Shown here piece after piece: positions 1 to 11,736 of a stretch of DNA of 62,000 bases. Source of the stretch: Neocallimastix lanati (nom. inval.) (taxonomy: Eukaryota; Neocallimastigomycota; Neocallimastigomycetes; Neocallimastigales; Neocallimastigaceae); the NCBI GenBank assembly GCA_016946835.1, contig JACVTC010000100.1, forward strand, positions 240,001 to 302,000. The letters run 5' to 3'. A program made the translations under genes and the position numbers. Position 1 is the first letter of the stretch, and each line of letters begins with the position of its first letter. The notes under the pieces were generated by a model that was not told the origin of the DNA, ran no database searches, and saw only the letters and a list, made by a program, of their open reading frames with translations.

Positions 1-243
1 AAGAACCAAATCATTTCTGGTGATTATTTAAAAACACCATTCTTGGTGGGATCTGCGACTCTCTTTACAGAAATTATGCCTCGGGCTAGTACCTGGCAAG
101 GGTTACTATTCGGAAAGTATAAGCGCAAACTAACCAGGAGCGTCAACGCTGAAAATGCAGTAAGACAGGCTAGCAGGGCCAATACCTCTGAAGGAGAAGA
201 CCATAATTTCTTTCAGATAGACAATTCAAACCCTAATCCATAA
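1..243 (+). CDS. 3' end of an unrecognised protein-coding gene (5' truncated by window edge)
   Basis: Frame 1 is open from the first base to a TAA at 241-243, giving 80 residues of C-terminus. Base composition is far less AT-biased than the following DNA, which is the main sign that it is a real exon. The visible part has a hydrophobic stretch (TPFLVGSATLFTEIMPRA), a basic patch (FGKYKRKLTR) and a polar tail ending in SNPNP. I do not recognise a family. A basic patch after a hydrophobic segment could suit a membrane protein tail, but this is a guess. The TTG at 43 is an internal leucine codon and there is no evidence that it is a start. Confidence 0.6.
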   Translation, partial: KNQIISGDYLKTPFLVGSATLFTEIMPRASTWQGLLFGKYKRKLTRSVNAENAVRQASRANTSEGEDHNFFQIDNSNPNP

Positions 244-649
244 GAAGTTGCCTATGAACTTTTTTCTGAATTTATTTATACACTTATTTTTGATTATTAC
301 TTTTTTATTTCACGTTACTATTTCATTTATTATTATGTTCAAATTGGACAAATAATATTTATTTATATTATTAATTCTGTGTTTTTTTTTATTTTTTATT
401 AAAATTAAAAGTATTCATGTATGTATATATAAGAATAAATAAATAAAGATTAAAGTTCGCAATAATAGCAGCTATAAAAAAAAAAAAAAAAAAAAAAAAA
501 TTTATCCTATTAATATATATTTATTCCTATATATATACATTTAAACATTTATTTATTTTTTGGATAAAATTTTGTATTATTATAATAATAAAAAATTATA
601 ATAATAATAATAATCATAATAATAATCATAATCATAATAATAATAATAA

Positions 650-685
<36 letters not shown>

Positions 686-877
686 TAAATAAATAAATAA
701 TAAATTATTACTAAAATATTCAATAATTATATTGATGTACTATAAAATATATATTTTTAAATGGATATAGTATGATAAATAATCAAAAATTTATTTTATT
801 TATACCATTTTTTTTTTTCACCAAAAAATCATGATTTCTTATAATATCATTAGAGCAAATATTATTAATAAAATATT

Positions 878-910
<33 letters not shown>

Positions 911-936
911 TTACTATTACTATTATTATTATTATC
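878..936. repeat. Trinucleotide microsatellite (CTA)n grading into (TTA)n
   Basis: A run of about ten CTA/ACT units passes into ATT units, a typical compound trinucleotide microsatellite. It lies in non-coding DNA. Confidence 0.85.
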
Positions 937-1218
937 ATATTTAACATATAATTTAAAGTAAAAAAAAAAAAAGAAAAGAAAAAGAAAAGAAAAGAAAAAA
1001 AAATGAATTAGTATATATATATGTATATATCTACTTTTACTTTGTTAAAAATATTTATATCATTTAAATAAATAATAAAAAATATTTTACTAATGAACTC
1101 TTTCATATAAAATTATTATTTTTTTTTTAATTATCAACTGTTTAAATATAATAGTATATTTAAAAATATTTGATAAATTTTAAAAAAAAATCTTCAAAAA
1201 ATGATAAAAAAATATAAT

Positions 1219-1252
<34 letters not shown>

Positions 1253-1358
1253 AAACCTAAATTCTTTTAAAACTTTTTTTAGAGGAATAGCAAAAAGTAA
1301 TGAATTATTTCTTCTATTTATAATTTTTTTTTGAAAAGTTTATTGTTGTTTTTAATGA

Positions 1359-1389
<31 letters not shown>

Positions 1390-1742
1390 ATAGAAAAATA
1401 GATAAATAAATAGATAAATAAATAAATAATGAATAAATATAGATTAATAAATACATATAAATAAGTAAATAAATCTAAGTAAACAAATATAAATAAACAA
1501 ATATAAATAAATAAATAATTTATTAATTAAAAATTAATATTCAATTGAATTAATGAAATAACTAAAAAAGATATTTTTATTTATTATATTTTTCGTTAAA
1601 TGTATAGTAAAATATTTTAACTAAAATTATTATTATTATTATTATTATAATTTTTTTTTTTCATATTTTTTAATATTTTTAATATTTTATTTTTATTATT
1701 TATTATGCATTATTTTATAAAAAAAAAAAAAGATAACAAAGA

Positions 1743-1938
1743 AGATACATAAAGGTACATACAGGTACAGGTACATAAATATACATGATAAGAAAAAAAG
1801 GTATGTGAAGGTACATGAAAAAGAAGGTACATAAATGTATTTGGAAAAATGTACATAGAGATACATGAAATAAAAAAAGGTACATAATAAAAGTACATAA
1901 AGGTACATGGAAAAGAAAGTACATATTGGTGCATGAAA
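1743..1938. repeat. Degenerate GTACAT-rich minisatellite
   Basis: GTACAT occurs nine times in under 200 bases, mostly as GGTACAT. The copies are separated by variable A-rich spacers (for example aaaaagaa, aaatgtattt), and ATACAT variants lie between them. The clear G/C content of the core makes it stand out from the surrounding A/T-only repeats. All frames across it translate to low-complexity Tyr/Phe/Cys/Val strings, so it is not treated as coding. Confidence 0.75.
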
Positions 1939-2567
1939 TAAAAAAAAAAGGATATAAAAAAGAACATAAAGTGAAAAAAAAAAATTTTTTTTATATATAA
2001 ATTTTAATAATAATATTTTAATATTTCTAATTATTTTTATTTTTTTTATCTTAATTTTTTAATCATTATTATTTAATATTAATTATTATTATTGTATATT
2101 AATTATTATTATTTCTTATTTTTATTTATTTATTTATTTATTTATTTTTTTTTGATTCACTTTTTTTTTTGAAATTAGAAAATATTAATACTAATATAAA
2201 TAGAATATCATATAGATTATTATTATTACTATTATTATTATTAATATTTGTACTTTCTTGTTTGTTTAAAGTTGAATATCAAAAATAATCAATAATAATA
2301 TAATAATAGAATAAAAAAAAAGTAAATAATAATTAAATATATATTATTAAATTTTAATAATAATAATAATATAATAATAGAATAAAAAAAAAAAGTAAAT
2401 AATAATTAAATATATATTATTAAATTTTAATAATAATAATAATAATAAATAAATAAATAATAAATAAATAATAAATAAATAAATAAATAAATAAATATAT
2501 AATAATATATTGGAAATAGGAAATAAAGATATAGGATAGGATAATAAGAATGTTTTGTTTTGAGAAT

Positions 2568-2605
2568 ATATGTAATTTAAAGATAAACATCTTTAAATTA
2601 CATAT
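2568..2605. repeat. Perfect 17-bp inverted repeat with 4-nt loop
   Basis: The arms ATATGTAATTTAAAGAT (2568-2584) and ATCTTTAAATTACATAT (2589-2605) are exact reverse complements separated by AAAC. This would form a stable hairpin in single-stranded DNA or RNA. No gene is near enough to assign a role. Confidence 0.8.
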
Positions 2606-3711
2606 TAAATTTTTAATGATAGAAAATTTATTTCTATTCTAAAAAAAAAAAAATTTTTGTTATTGTAACCATTCGTTTAAATATCTAAATCTATCTTTTT
2701 ATATTTATATTTCTATCTATATTATCAAAATATCAAATTATCAAATTATCAAATATCTATAAATTTATATAAATTTATATATTTATTTCAAACAATTTTT
2801 ATACATTTATAATATTTATATAATATTTATTTCAACATGTTTTATTTTTTAATTTTTATTTTTAAACTTTTTTTTTTTTTTGTATTTGTTTTTCTATTTT
2901 TCTGTTCTATTTTATTTTTATTCTTTTATTCTTCTGGTAATTTTAATATAAAAAGTACCGAATTTTAAAAAGAAGCAAAACAAAACAAAACAAAACAAAA
3001 CAAAAAAAGATTTCTAGTAATAATATATATAAATAAATATGTAATAATAAATTAAACCTTCATATATATTAACTTTAAAATAAAAAAACAAAAAAATTAA
3101 AAAAGAGAAAGAAATTAAAAAGAAATAAAAAGAAAATATTTTTCTATTAAAATAGAAATTAAACTATTTCTTTTATTTAGTACTATTATTATAACTATTA
3201 ATACTACCAATAATAATAATAATAAATAAATAATAAATAATAAATAATAAATAAATAAATGATAAATAAATAAATAATAAATAATAAATAAATAAATAAA
3301 TAAATAATAAATAGTAAATAAAAATTAAATTTTATTTATTATATATAAATATAAAATAATATCAAATTTAAAAATTATTTTAATATTATTCATTTTTATT
3401 TTGTTTTTTAAATTTCTAATTTTTATTGTGAGTTTATTGTTAGTTTGTAGTTATTTTATTTCGTAATTACTCTGAAGTATAGAGATTTCACTTTTAATTG
3501 AATAAAATTCAATAAAAACAAATAAAAAATAAAAAAAATAAAAAAAAAATTAAAAAAAAAAAAAAATAAAAAAAATTAAAAAAAAAAAAAAAAAATTTAA
3601 AAAAAGAAACAAATAAAAAATAAAAAATAAATAAAAAACTATTTAAAATGATTATCAACATCAATTTTAAAAATTAAGAAAAAAATTTATAATTACATAT
3701 TATTACTATTA

Positions 3712-3935
3712 TTTAATTATTTATTATTTAATTATTATTTATTATTTATTATTTAATTATTATTTATTATTTATTATTTATTATTATTATTTATTATTTA
3801 TTATTTATTATTTATTATTTATTATTTATTATTTATTATTTATTATTTATTATTTATTATTTATTATTTATTATTTATTATTTATTATTTATTATTTAAT
3901 TATAATCTATTATTTATTATTTATTATTTATTTAT
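3712..3935. repeat. Heptanucleotide array (TTATTTA)n
   Basis: About 220 bases repeat with period 7 (TTATTTA), with a few interruptions by TTTAATTA variants. Similar period-7 arrays on the complementary phase occur at 6541-6666 and 8125-8362. Confidence 0.8.
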
Positions 3936-4563
3936 TTATTAAATTATTAGTAATAAAAAAATAATTAAAAGTCATAAAAATTTATTATTTTATTTTTTTT
4001 ATTTTTTTTTTAATTTTTGAGAAATAAAATAAAAAAATTTATTTACTTATTAATTTATTTATTTTTTTTTATTTTTTTTATCTTTTCAAGATCATTATAC
4101 TATATATTATGAGTAAACTATTTGTAATATATTCTTTCTAATAAAATTAATATATTAGCCTTTTATCTATATATATTTGCTTTTAATACAAACTATATTA
4201 TTTCATTTCTTTTAAAAATGGGTGCATTTTATTTATTTAATTTTAAATTTATTTATTTATTTATTTAAATTTATTAAACTAAATTTAAATTCATAACAAA
4301 AAATAAAAAAAAAAAATTAGTTATCAATCCAGTTTAATCTATTTTTATTGTACACCAATATATATTAATATATATTTACCAACATAATAAATATTAAAAC
4401 ATTATATATAATAAATTTAATTTATAGTATATAAACTATAAAAATAAATTAAAAAAAAAGATTACAAATTATTATTATTGAATGTATATAAAAATATTTT
4501 TTTTATTGTTTAATGAACTTTTTTTTTAAATTTTTTATTCCTTTTAAAGACAGTTTTTTATAA

Positions 4564-4935
4564 ATATGAATATAAATATAAATATAAATAATAAATAATA
4601 AATATAAATAAATATAAAATAAATATAAATATAAAATAAATATAAATATAAAATTAATATAAATATAAATATAAATATAAATATAAAATAAATAATAAAT
4701 GTAAATATAATATAAATATAAATATAAATATAAATATAAATATAAATATAAATATAAATATAAATATAAATATAAATATAAATATAAATATAAATATAAA
4801 TATAAACATAAATATAAACATAAAATATAAACATAAAATATAAATATAAATATAAATATAAATATAAATATAAATATAAATATAAACATAAATATAAACA
4901 TAAAAGTAAATATAAAATATAAATATAAAATATTT
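4564..4935. repeat. Hexanucleotide array (AATATA)n
   Basis: A long, nearly pure period-6 array (aaatat units), with occasional G or C substitutions (ATAAACATAAAT) in its distal part. A short diverged continuation occurs at about 5085-5170. Minus-strand open frames across it encode only alternating Ile/Tyr or Phe/Ile and are artefacts of the repeat. Confidence 0.85.
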
Positions 4936-5797
4936 TTTTTTTTTTTTTTCCTTTTTTTTTTTTAGACAGAGAAGAGAATACACTTCCAAAACTTTATTAA
5001 TTTTATTTTAAAAAATACATGTAGGTGAAAAGTACAATTGAAATTAAAAATAAAAAATTTAACAAATAAAAAAATAAAATAAATATAAAATATAAATATA
5101 AACATAAAAGTAAATATAAATATAAATATAAAATATAAATATAATTGTAAATATTAGAAATAAATATAAATGTAATTATTTAGATAGATATATAAATATT
5201 ATAAATTTTTAACTGATAGTGACATTTCTATTACTCAATTAATATTATTTATTCCATTTAAAAAATTATATTTTATTTTATTTTATTACTTTTTGTTTAT
5301 AACTAGTTAAAAAATTTATTTATTAAGAAGCCTTAGGGAAAAAAGAAAAGAGTTCTATTTATTATTAATTTTTTTATGATCCTTTCAAAATTTATTTTTT
5401 TTTCTCTGTATAGTCTAAATAAATAAATAAATTAAAATAAAAGAAATAAATGAAAAAAAGTTTTTTTTTTTTTTTTTTGTTTTTTGTTTTTTTTTGAATA
5501 TTTTTCTTTTCTATTTAGAAAGTGAAATTATTTATATATATATATTATATTATTAATTATTATTTCCATTTCCATTTCTATTCTCATTCTCATTCTCATT
5601 TTCCTTATTATAGTACAAAACTTATCAACATATTAATTAACAATCTAGTTGATCTCTCTTTATAAAGATCATATAATTGGTAGGTTGAATCCAGAAAATA
5701 CCAAAAAAATAAAAAAAGAAAAAAAAAACCAAATCATAAAAAGAAAATTTTAATTAATGAAATTATAAATTAAATAAAGTAAAATAAAATAAAAATT

Positions 5798-5832
<35 letters not shown>

Positions 5833-6540
5833 CAAAAAAAAAAAAAAAAGAGAGAGAAAGAAAATTTATTTATTTATTTTAAAAAGTATATAAAGTTTAT
5901 GATTGTGATATATTTTATATATTGATATTTATTTAATATAGATATATATTTATATTTATTTATTTAATATTGATATTTATGTATTTATTTAATATTTATT
6001 TAATATTTATTTATTTGTATTTTATTTATATTTTATTCCATTTAAATAGTTATTAAAAAATTTTTTTTTTTATTTCTTTTCGTTTTTCTCTTATGCTTCT
6101 TTTTCTAATATTTTATTTTAATTAGTTTATTATACCATAAAAATTAATGAATGTCAATATAGAATAGAATAAAAATTATTAAAGTTGTTATTTATTTCTT
6201 ATTTCTTATTTCTTTTTTTATTTTTACATTATAGTAGATAATGGATATGTTCAGAATTTTTGTATTTTTTACCTTGGCTTTTTTTTTATTTTTTTTAAAT
6301 TTAATTTATTATAAAAAAATTTTTTTTTATTTCTTTTTTTGACTTTTAATATTTGGTAATTCCTGAAATATTAAATAATTATAAAATAAATATTATTTTT
6401 GTTGACCATTTTTTTACTTATTTATTTATTTCTTTATCTACATATCTTATTCTTTGAATAACCATCGATTAATCAACATTTGAATAATAAATAGTCAATA
6501 AAGAATATCTATTAATCAATTATCAATAGTTAATAAAATA

Positions 6541-6666
6541 ATTAAATAATAAATAATAAATAATAAATAATAAAAATAATAAATAATAAATAATAAATAA
6601 TAAATAATAAAAATAATAATAAATAATAAATAATAAATAATAAATAATAAATAATAAATAATAAAT
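6541..6666. repeat. Heptanucleotide array (AATAATA)n
   Basis: Period-7 array of AATAATA units with one or two phase slips. It is the same unit family as the arrays near 3.7 kb and 8.1 kb. Confidence 0.8.
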
Positions 6667-8124
6667 AAGGAATAGATATAAATAATAATAGTATATATAT
6701 ATAATAAATATGTTTTATCTCTTCAGTAAATGCATAAAGATCATTTTCAAGATGAATTTGATAGCAACATTTATACATATATTTTTATGTATAAATTAAA
6801 TTTAATCCAATTTGAAGTAATTAATTTAAAATAGAAAAAAATTTATTTAATTATATATATACGTTTATTTATTTAACTAATTATGTTATATTGCATATTT
6901 TTGTGTTTTTAAATAAATTTGGTTATTTATATAAATACTTTTTTTGAACACAAAAATTACTTACCAATGAATTTAAAAAATAATTAAAAATGAAAATATT
7001 TCACAAAATTTATTATTTTTATAATATTTTATAATATTTATAATATTTTATTCTTTAAACTTTTTTTTTTATAATTTGATTTATTTTCACTTTTTTCTTA
7101 TTGGATTACCTGAAAATTGCTTTTTTATTTTTTTATTTATTTTTTTTTTATTTTTTGTTTTTTTTTAGATGCATTTTATTTTTATTTTAATTAAACATCA
7201 TTAGATTTATAAATAAATACAAAAAGATTTATTAAATCAAATTTTATTTGTATACTTTTTTTTATCATAATTTTATAAAAGATTTTTTTTTCATTTTAAA
7301 ATCTTATGCATGATGTTGAAGAAGAAACTTATTTTTTTATTTTTTATTTTGTTTTTATTTAAATTTTTTATTATTTTTTTTTTAAAAAAAATTGAATTTT
7401 GTTAAATGGTAATTTTTTTTAATATATAATATTTTTATTATTATTATTAGTTTTTTCCTACTTTTTCAAATTTTTTTTTCTTTTTTATCTCTGGTTATAA
7501 GCTGTATCACTCCTTTTGAAAGAAAAGAAAAGGTAAAAAATGCTTACTTTTTTTAATTATTTGTTTTATTCATTTACTTTTAATTATTGGTTATTTATTT
7601 AATTTATTCATTTATTATTTTAGGGTGTTTTAATTTTATTTATTTCACTTTTTTTTTTTTTTCTTTTTTAGTATTTTTATCCAATTAAAATTTAAAGTTT
7701 AATCCTTATTTTTTATTTTTTATTTTTTTATTATTAAATAAGATTTATATTCATATATATAATTTTTAATTTAATTTTTTTTATTCAATTTAATATTTTT
7801 TTTTCAATTTAAATTTTAATTATTTCAATAAAAAATAGAAAAAGAAAAAGATCCAACCATTTCTTTTTTTTTCTATTTTATACCTAATACACTCTAATAT
7901 ATAATTATTTATATAATATAATTACTATATACCATAGAATATATAAAATATATATTGGCTTAAGAGAAAATTATACAGTTTAAAAAATTATGGTAATATT
8001 AAAAAAATTTTACTTTTATGTGTACATTATTTAAAAATAATACCAATGCTATTTTTCTTATTAAATAAAAGAAAAGCAAACATTAATATAATATTATTGA
8101 TCATAACAATAAAGTTATAAATCA

Positions 8125-8362
8125 AATAATAAATAATAAATAATAAATAATAAATAAATAATAAATAATAAATAAATAATAAATAATAAATAATAAATAA
8201 TAATAATAAATAATAAATAGTAAATAATTAAATAATAATATTAATAATAAATAATAAATAATAAATAATAAATAATAAATAATAAATAATAAATAATAAA
8301 TAATAAATAATAAATAATAATAATAAATAATAAATAGTAAATAATTAAATAATAATAAATAA
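8125..8362. repeat. Heptanucleotide array (AATAATA)n with internal duplication
   Basis: A period-7 array broken by a non-7 segment (taataaatagtaaataattaaataataat). That segment appears twice, near 8200-8240 and 8320-8360, so a larger block of the array has itself been duplicated. Confidence 0.75.
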
Positions 8363-9058
8363 ATTATAATAATATAAAAAATAATAATAATTATACTTTT
8401 AATTAATAATCATTGTCATTGTTATTATTGTTTAGCCATAAACTTTGGAGAATATTTCGTGGATTATAAACTTTATTTTTATTTTTTTTTTAAATGTATT
8501 TTCTAAACCATCTCTAATGAAATATATGGTAGATAAACATTACAACATATATTGATTTATATTGAAAAATGATTGATTATTTTTTTTTATTTTCTTTTTT
8601 TTTTTAATATTTATATATATAATTATTTTTATTAAAAAAAAAAAGATATATAAAATTATCCTGTATAATTGTATTAATCTTAAAGGAAAAATCTTATATC
8701 ATAATTTTTTTTTTACTTCTACATTTATTAATAATGGTTAATTATCATTTAATATTATGAAATATAAAAGCATTCGGTTATATTAATAATATAATCAAAA
8801 TACCAATGATAAATTATTATTTTATATGTTGGTATAAAAAAAAGAATAACTTCAATATAAATTATTTGATTTAATTTCACTAAACAGTATCGAATGGAAT
8901 CATCTTTGAAATAATTAATGCTTTGATGATATTATACATAAATATAATGATACATATGAAGTAAATATAAACCTATCTTAAAGTAATCCTTAAATTATCT
9001 TAAAAAAACTGTTTAAAAATATAAGTTTTTTATTTCTTTAATAATAATTTTAATAAAA

Positions 9059-9086
9059 AATAATGATTTTAATAAAAATCATTATT
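9059..9086. repeat. Perfect 12-bp inverted repeat
   Basis: Arms AATAATGATTTT (9059-9070) and AAAATCATTATT (9075-9086) flank a 4-nt loop. Isolated in non-coding DNA; no assigned role. Confidence 0.6.
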
Positions 9087-10928
9087 TCTATCAACTATCA
9101 TCAATTTATAACATTTTATAATTATAATATTTATGATATACATTATAAAACATTATATATATTTTTATGTTACGTAATATATATAGATTTTTATTGTTTT
9201 CGTGATTCTATGTATTGTATATATACATTTAGTTTATCTATAATTGTATATGAATTTTTTTTATCAATAATTGTATATTTTTTATTATATATGTAATTGT
9301 ATGTATATTATATATTTTATATATACTATTATATATAGATACTTCTTTGATTTATATTTTTTTTTTTAAAATAAAAATTTATTTTATATAAATAATAATA
9401 CATATAAAATATTAATAATAATTAATATATTGATAATAATATATTAATTATAAATTATTAATATGTGTGAAATAAAGTATTTTAATTTTCATATAAAGTA
9501 AAAAATAATTTAAATATATGTTCTTAATTTAAATTACATATATCATATTTGTATTTCAAATTTATTAGTATTTTAATAGTAAAAAAAATTTTTTTATATT
9601 GAATGAAATTTTTTATATAGTGCAAATTGAATTTGTATCTAATAAGATTCTAATGAGTATAATTAGAACGAAAGAAATTAAAAATGAAAATAAAAAATAA
9701 ATAATAATAATTAAAAAAAAAAAAAGATAGTAATAATAAAAAATTATAATAAAAATAATAATAATTAAAAAAAAAGATATTACAAATTATTATAATAATA
9801 ATAATAGTAAAAAAAAAGATAATAATAAAAAATTTATTATAATAATAGTAATAATAATTATTATAATCACAATTAATTATAATAAATAATAAAAAAAATA
9901 TTAATTAGCAATAAATATTTTTTTTAGAAAGTTATATATATAATAAATATAAATATTTATTTTTGATTTGAATTATAATTAAAAATTTGCGTATAAAAAG
10001 AACAAAAATTATATAATATAATCATAATATATTTCATCTTATATTATTTAATATGTTAAACGAAGTAAAAAAAATTTTTATATTTATTGATAAATGACAT
10101 AATAAATTTTGTTTATTATTTTATTTTATTTAATTTATTTTAATATTACATTTATTTTATATTAAAGTTAGTTTAATTTATTTTATTTTATCACTATCTA
10201 ATTTAATTATTATCATATATTGTATATAAGATTAATATATTTATAATATATATTAAATATGTTAATATATTTTTTCTTTTTAAAATTTTTTTATTTTATT
10301 TTATTAATTAATTACCAAAGAAATTATAAAATTTATTTTTTTTTTATTATATTTAATTTTTTTTTTTTTTTTTTTTACTTTTTATTTTTTAATTTTTATC
10401 TATTATATATATATATATTATATTTTTTTTTATATTACATGTATAAAAATATACAATTATTATTTTTTTATTCTTTTTTTAATCTAAATTTTAGGATATT
10501 GTAATCTAGTAAAAAATCATAATAAACAATAGTACTACTATTAACACTAATAATAAAAAAAATTCAACTTCAAAAAAAAAAAAAAAAAAAAGAATTAAAT
10601 ATTTTCACAAAATTTTAAATATGTTTCTTCAGAAAATAAATTAATTATATATATATATATATAAAAGAGAAGAAATAAAAGAGAAATATTAAAATTTATA
10701 TATAGTATATATATTGCTAATAAGTTTTTTTCTTTTTTTTTTTCAAAAAAAAAAAAAAAAATTATGTAAATTTTTTGTGAAGTAATAAATACATTTTTAC
10801 TTTATATATAAACTTTTTTTTTTTCTATTAATATTAAATTAAGATTTTATTCCCTATTCCCTATTGCCTTTTTTTATTTTTTTATTTATTTATTTATAAA
10901 AGTAATATATATAGATTTTTTTTTTTTT

Positions 10929-10963
<35 letters not shown>

Positions 10964-11736
10964 CTATCTTACTAATATTTTTGTTATAACATTTTATATA
11001 TTTTATAATAATATATATTTATAAATAAGTAATAATATAAAAATTGATTTTTTTTTTTATAAATATTTTTCAATACTATAATAACTTATATAAATTAAGA
11101 AATAAAATAAAATAAAAAGTTTATAAAATAGATACAAACGCTTATTTGATAATATATATACATTTTCAATATATAAACAGTTATATAATACAAAGAATTA
11201 TTAGCTATCAATATACTTTTTTTTTTAATATTAATAATATAAATTCAATAGTAAATTAAAAAACATTATACTATATGTAAACCTTTTTTTATGTACATAA
11301 TTTTTAAAATTCGATATAGTTTAAATTTAATTAAATAATTAAAAGAAAAATAAAAAAAGGATAAAACATCAACTAAATATATATATTAATAAAATACAAT
11401 TTTTAAATAATTAAAAACATAAAAATACAATTTATTATTAATTTATTACCAAAGATTAAAAAAAAAAAAACAAAAAAACAAAAAACAAAAATATCAATAG
11501 TAATATCAATAAAAAAAAAGGTTGTCAATTTAATTAATTGATAATATAAAATTTTATCATTGAATTTCCTTTTTATTTTTATTTATTAATTTAAGAATAT
11601 AATCTATAATATTCATTATATATTTTTAATTATTATGTTAGAATATATTATATAAAAAACTTTGTTTTTATATATATTTATTTTCATTTTATATCATAGA
11701 TAATATTTTTTCTTTAAAAAAAATAAATTTAGTAAA

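Larger units (their letters stand above)
244..11736. other. Gene-poor, extremely AT-rich intergenic region
   Basis: I see no convincing gene in these 11.5 kb on either strand. Open frames here are low-complexity translations of A/T repeats, such as runs of Ile/Tyr/Phe/Leu. The stretch holds homopolymer A and T tracts, AAT and AAAT arrays, repeats of period 6 and 7, a GTACAT-rich degenerate repeat and short perfect hairpins, several listed separately. No tRNA-like or rRNA-like sequence was recognised. Confidence 0.7.

Noticed and set aside
1696-1967. Overlapping minus-strand Cys/Tyr-rich frames of 69-85 codons
   Set aside because: Three frames are open at once because the GTACAT repeat lacks stops; composition is repeat-driven with no signal of a gene.
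4503-4989. Long minus-strand open frames of Ile/Tyr/Phe
   Set aside because: They are translations of the period-6 A/T array in different frames; no normal codon mix or protein motif.
5640-5705. tRNA-like string (GGTAGGTTGAATCC)
   Set aside because: Lacks the invariant TTC of box B and no acceptor or anticodon stem can be drawn on either strand.
9063-9296. 77-codon plus-strand frame
   Set aside because: Ile/Tyr/Phe-rich translation of AT DNA without start context or homology; starts inside a hairpin.
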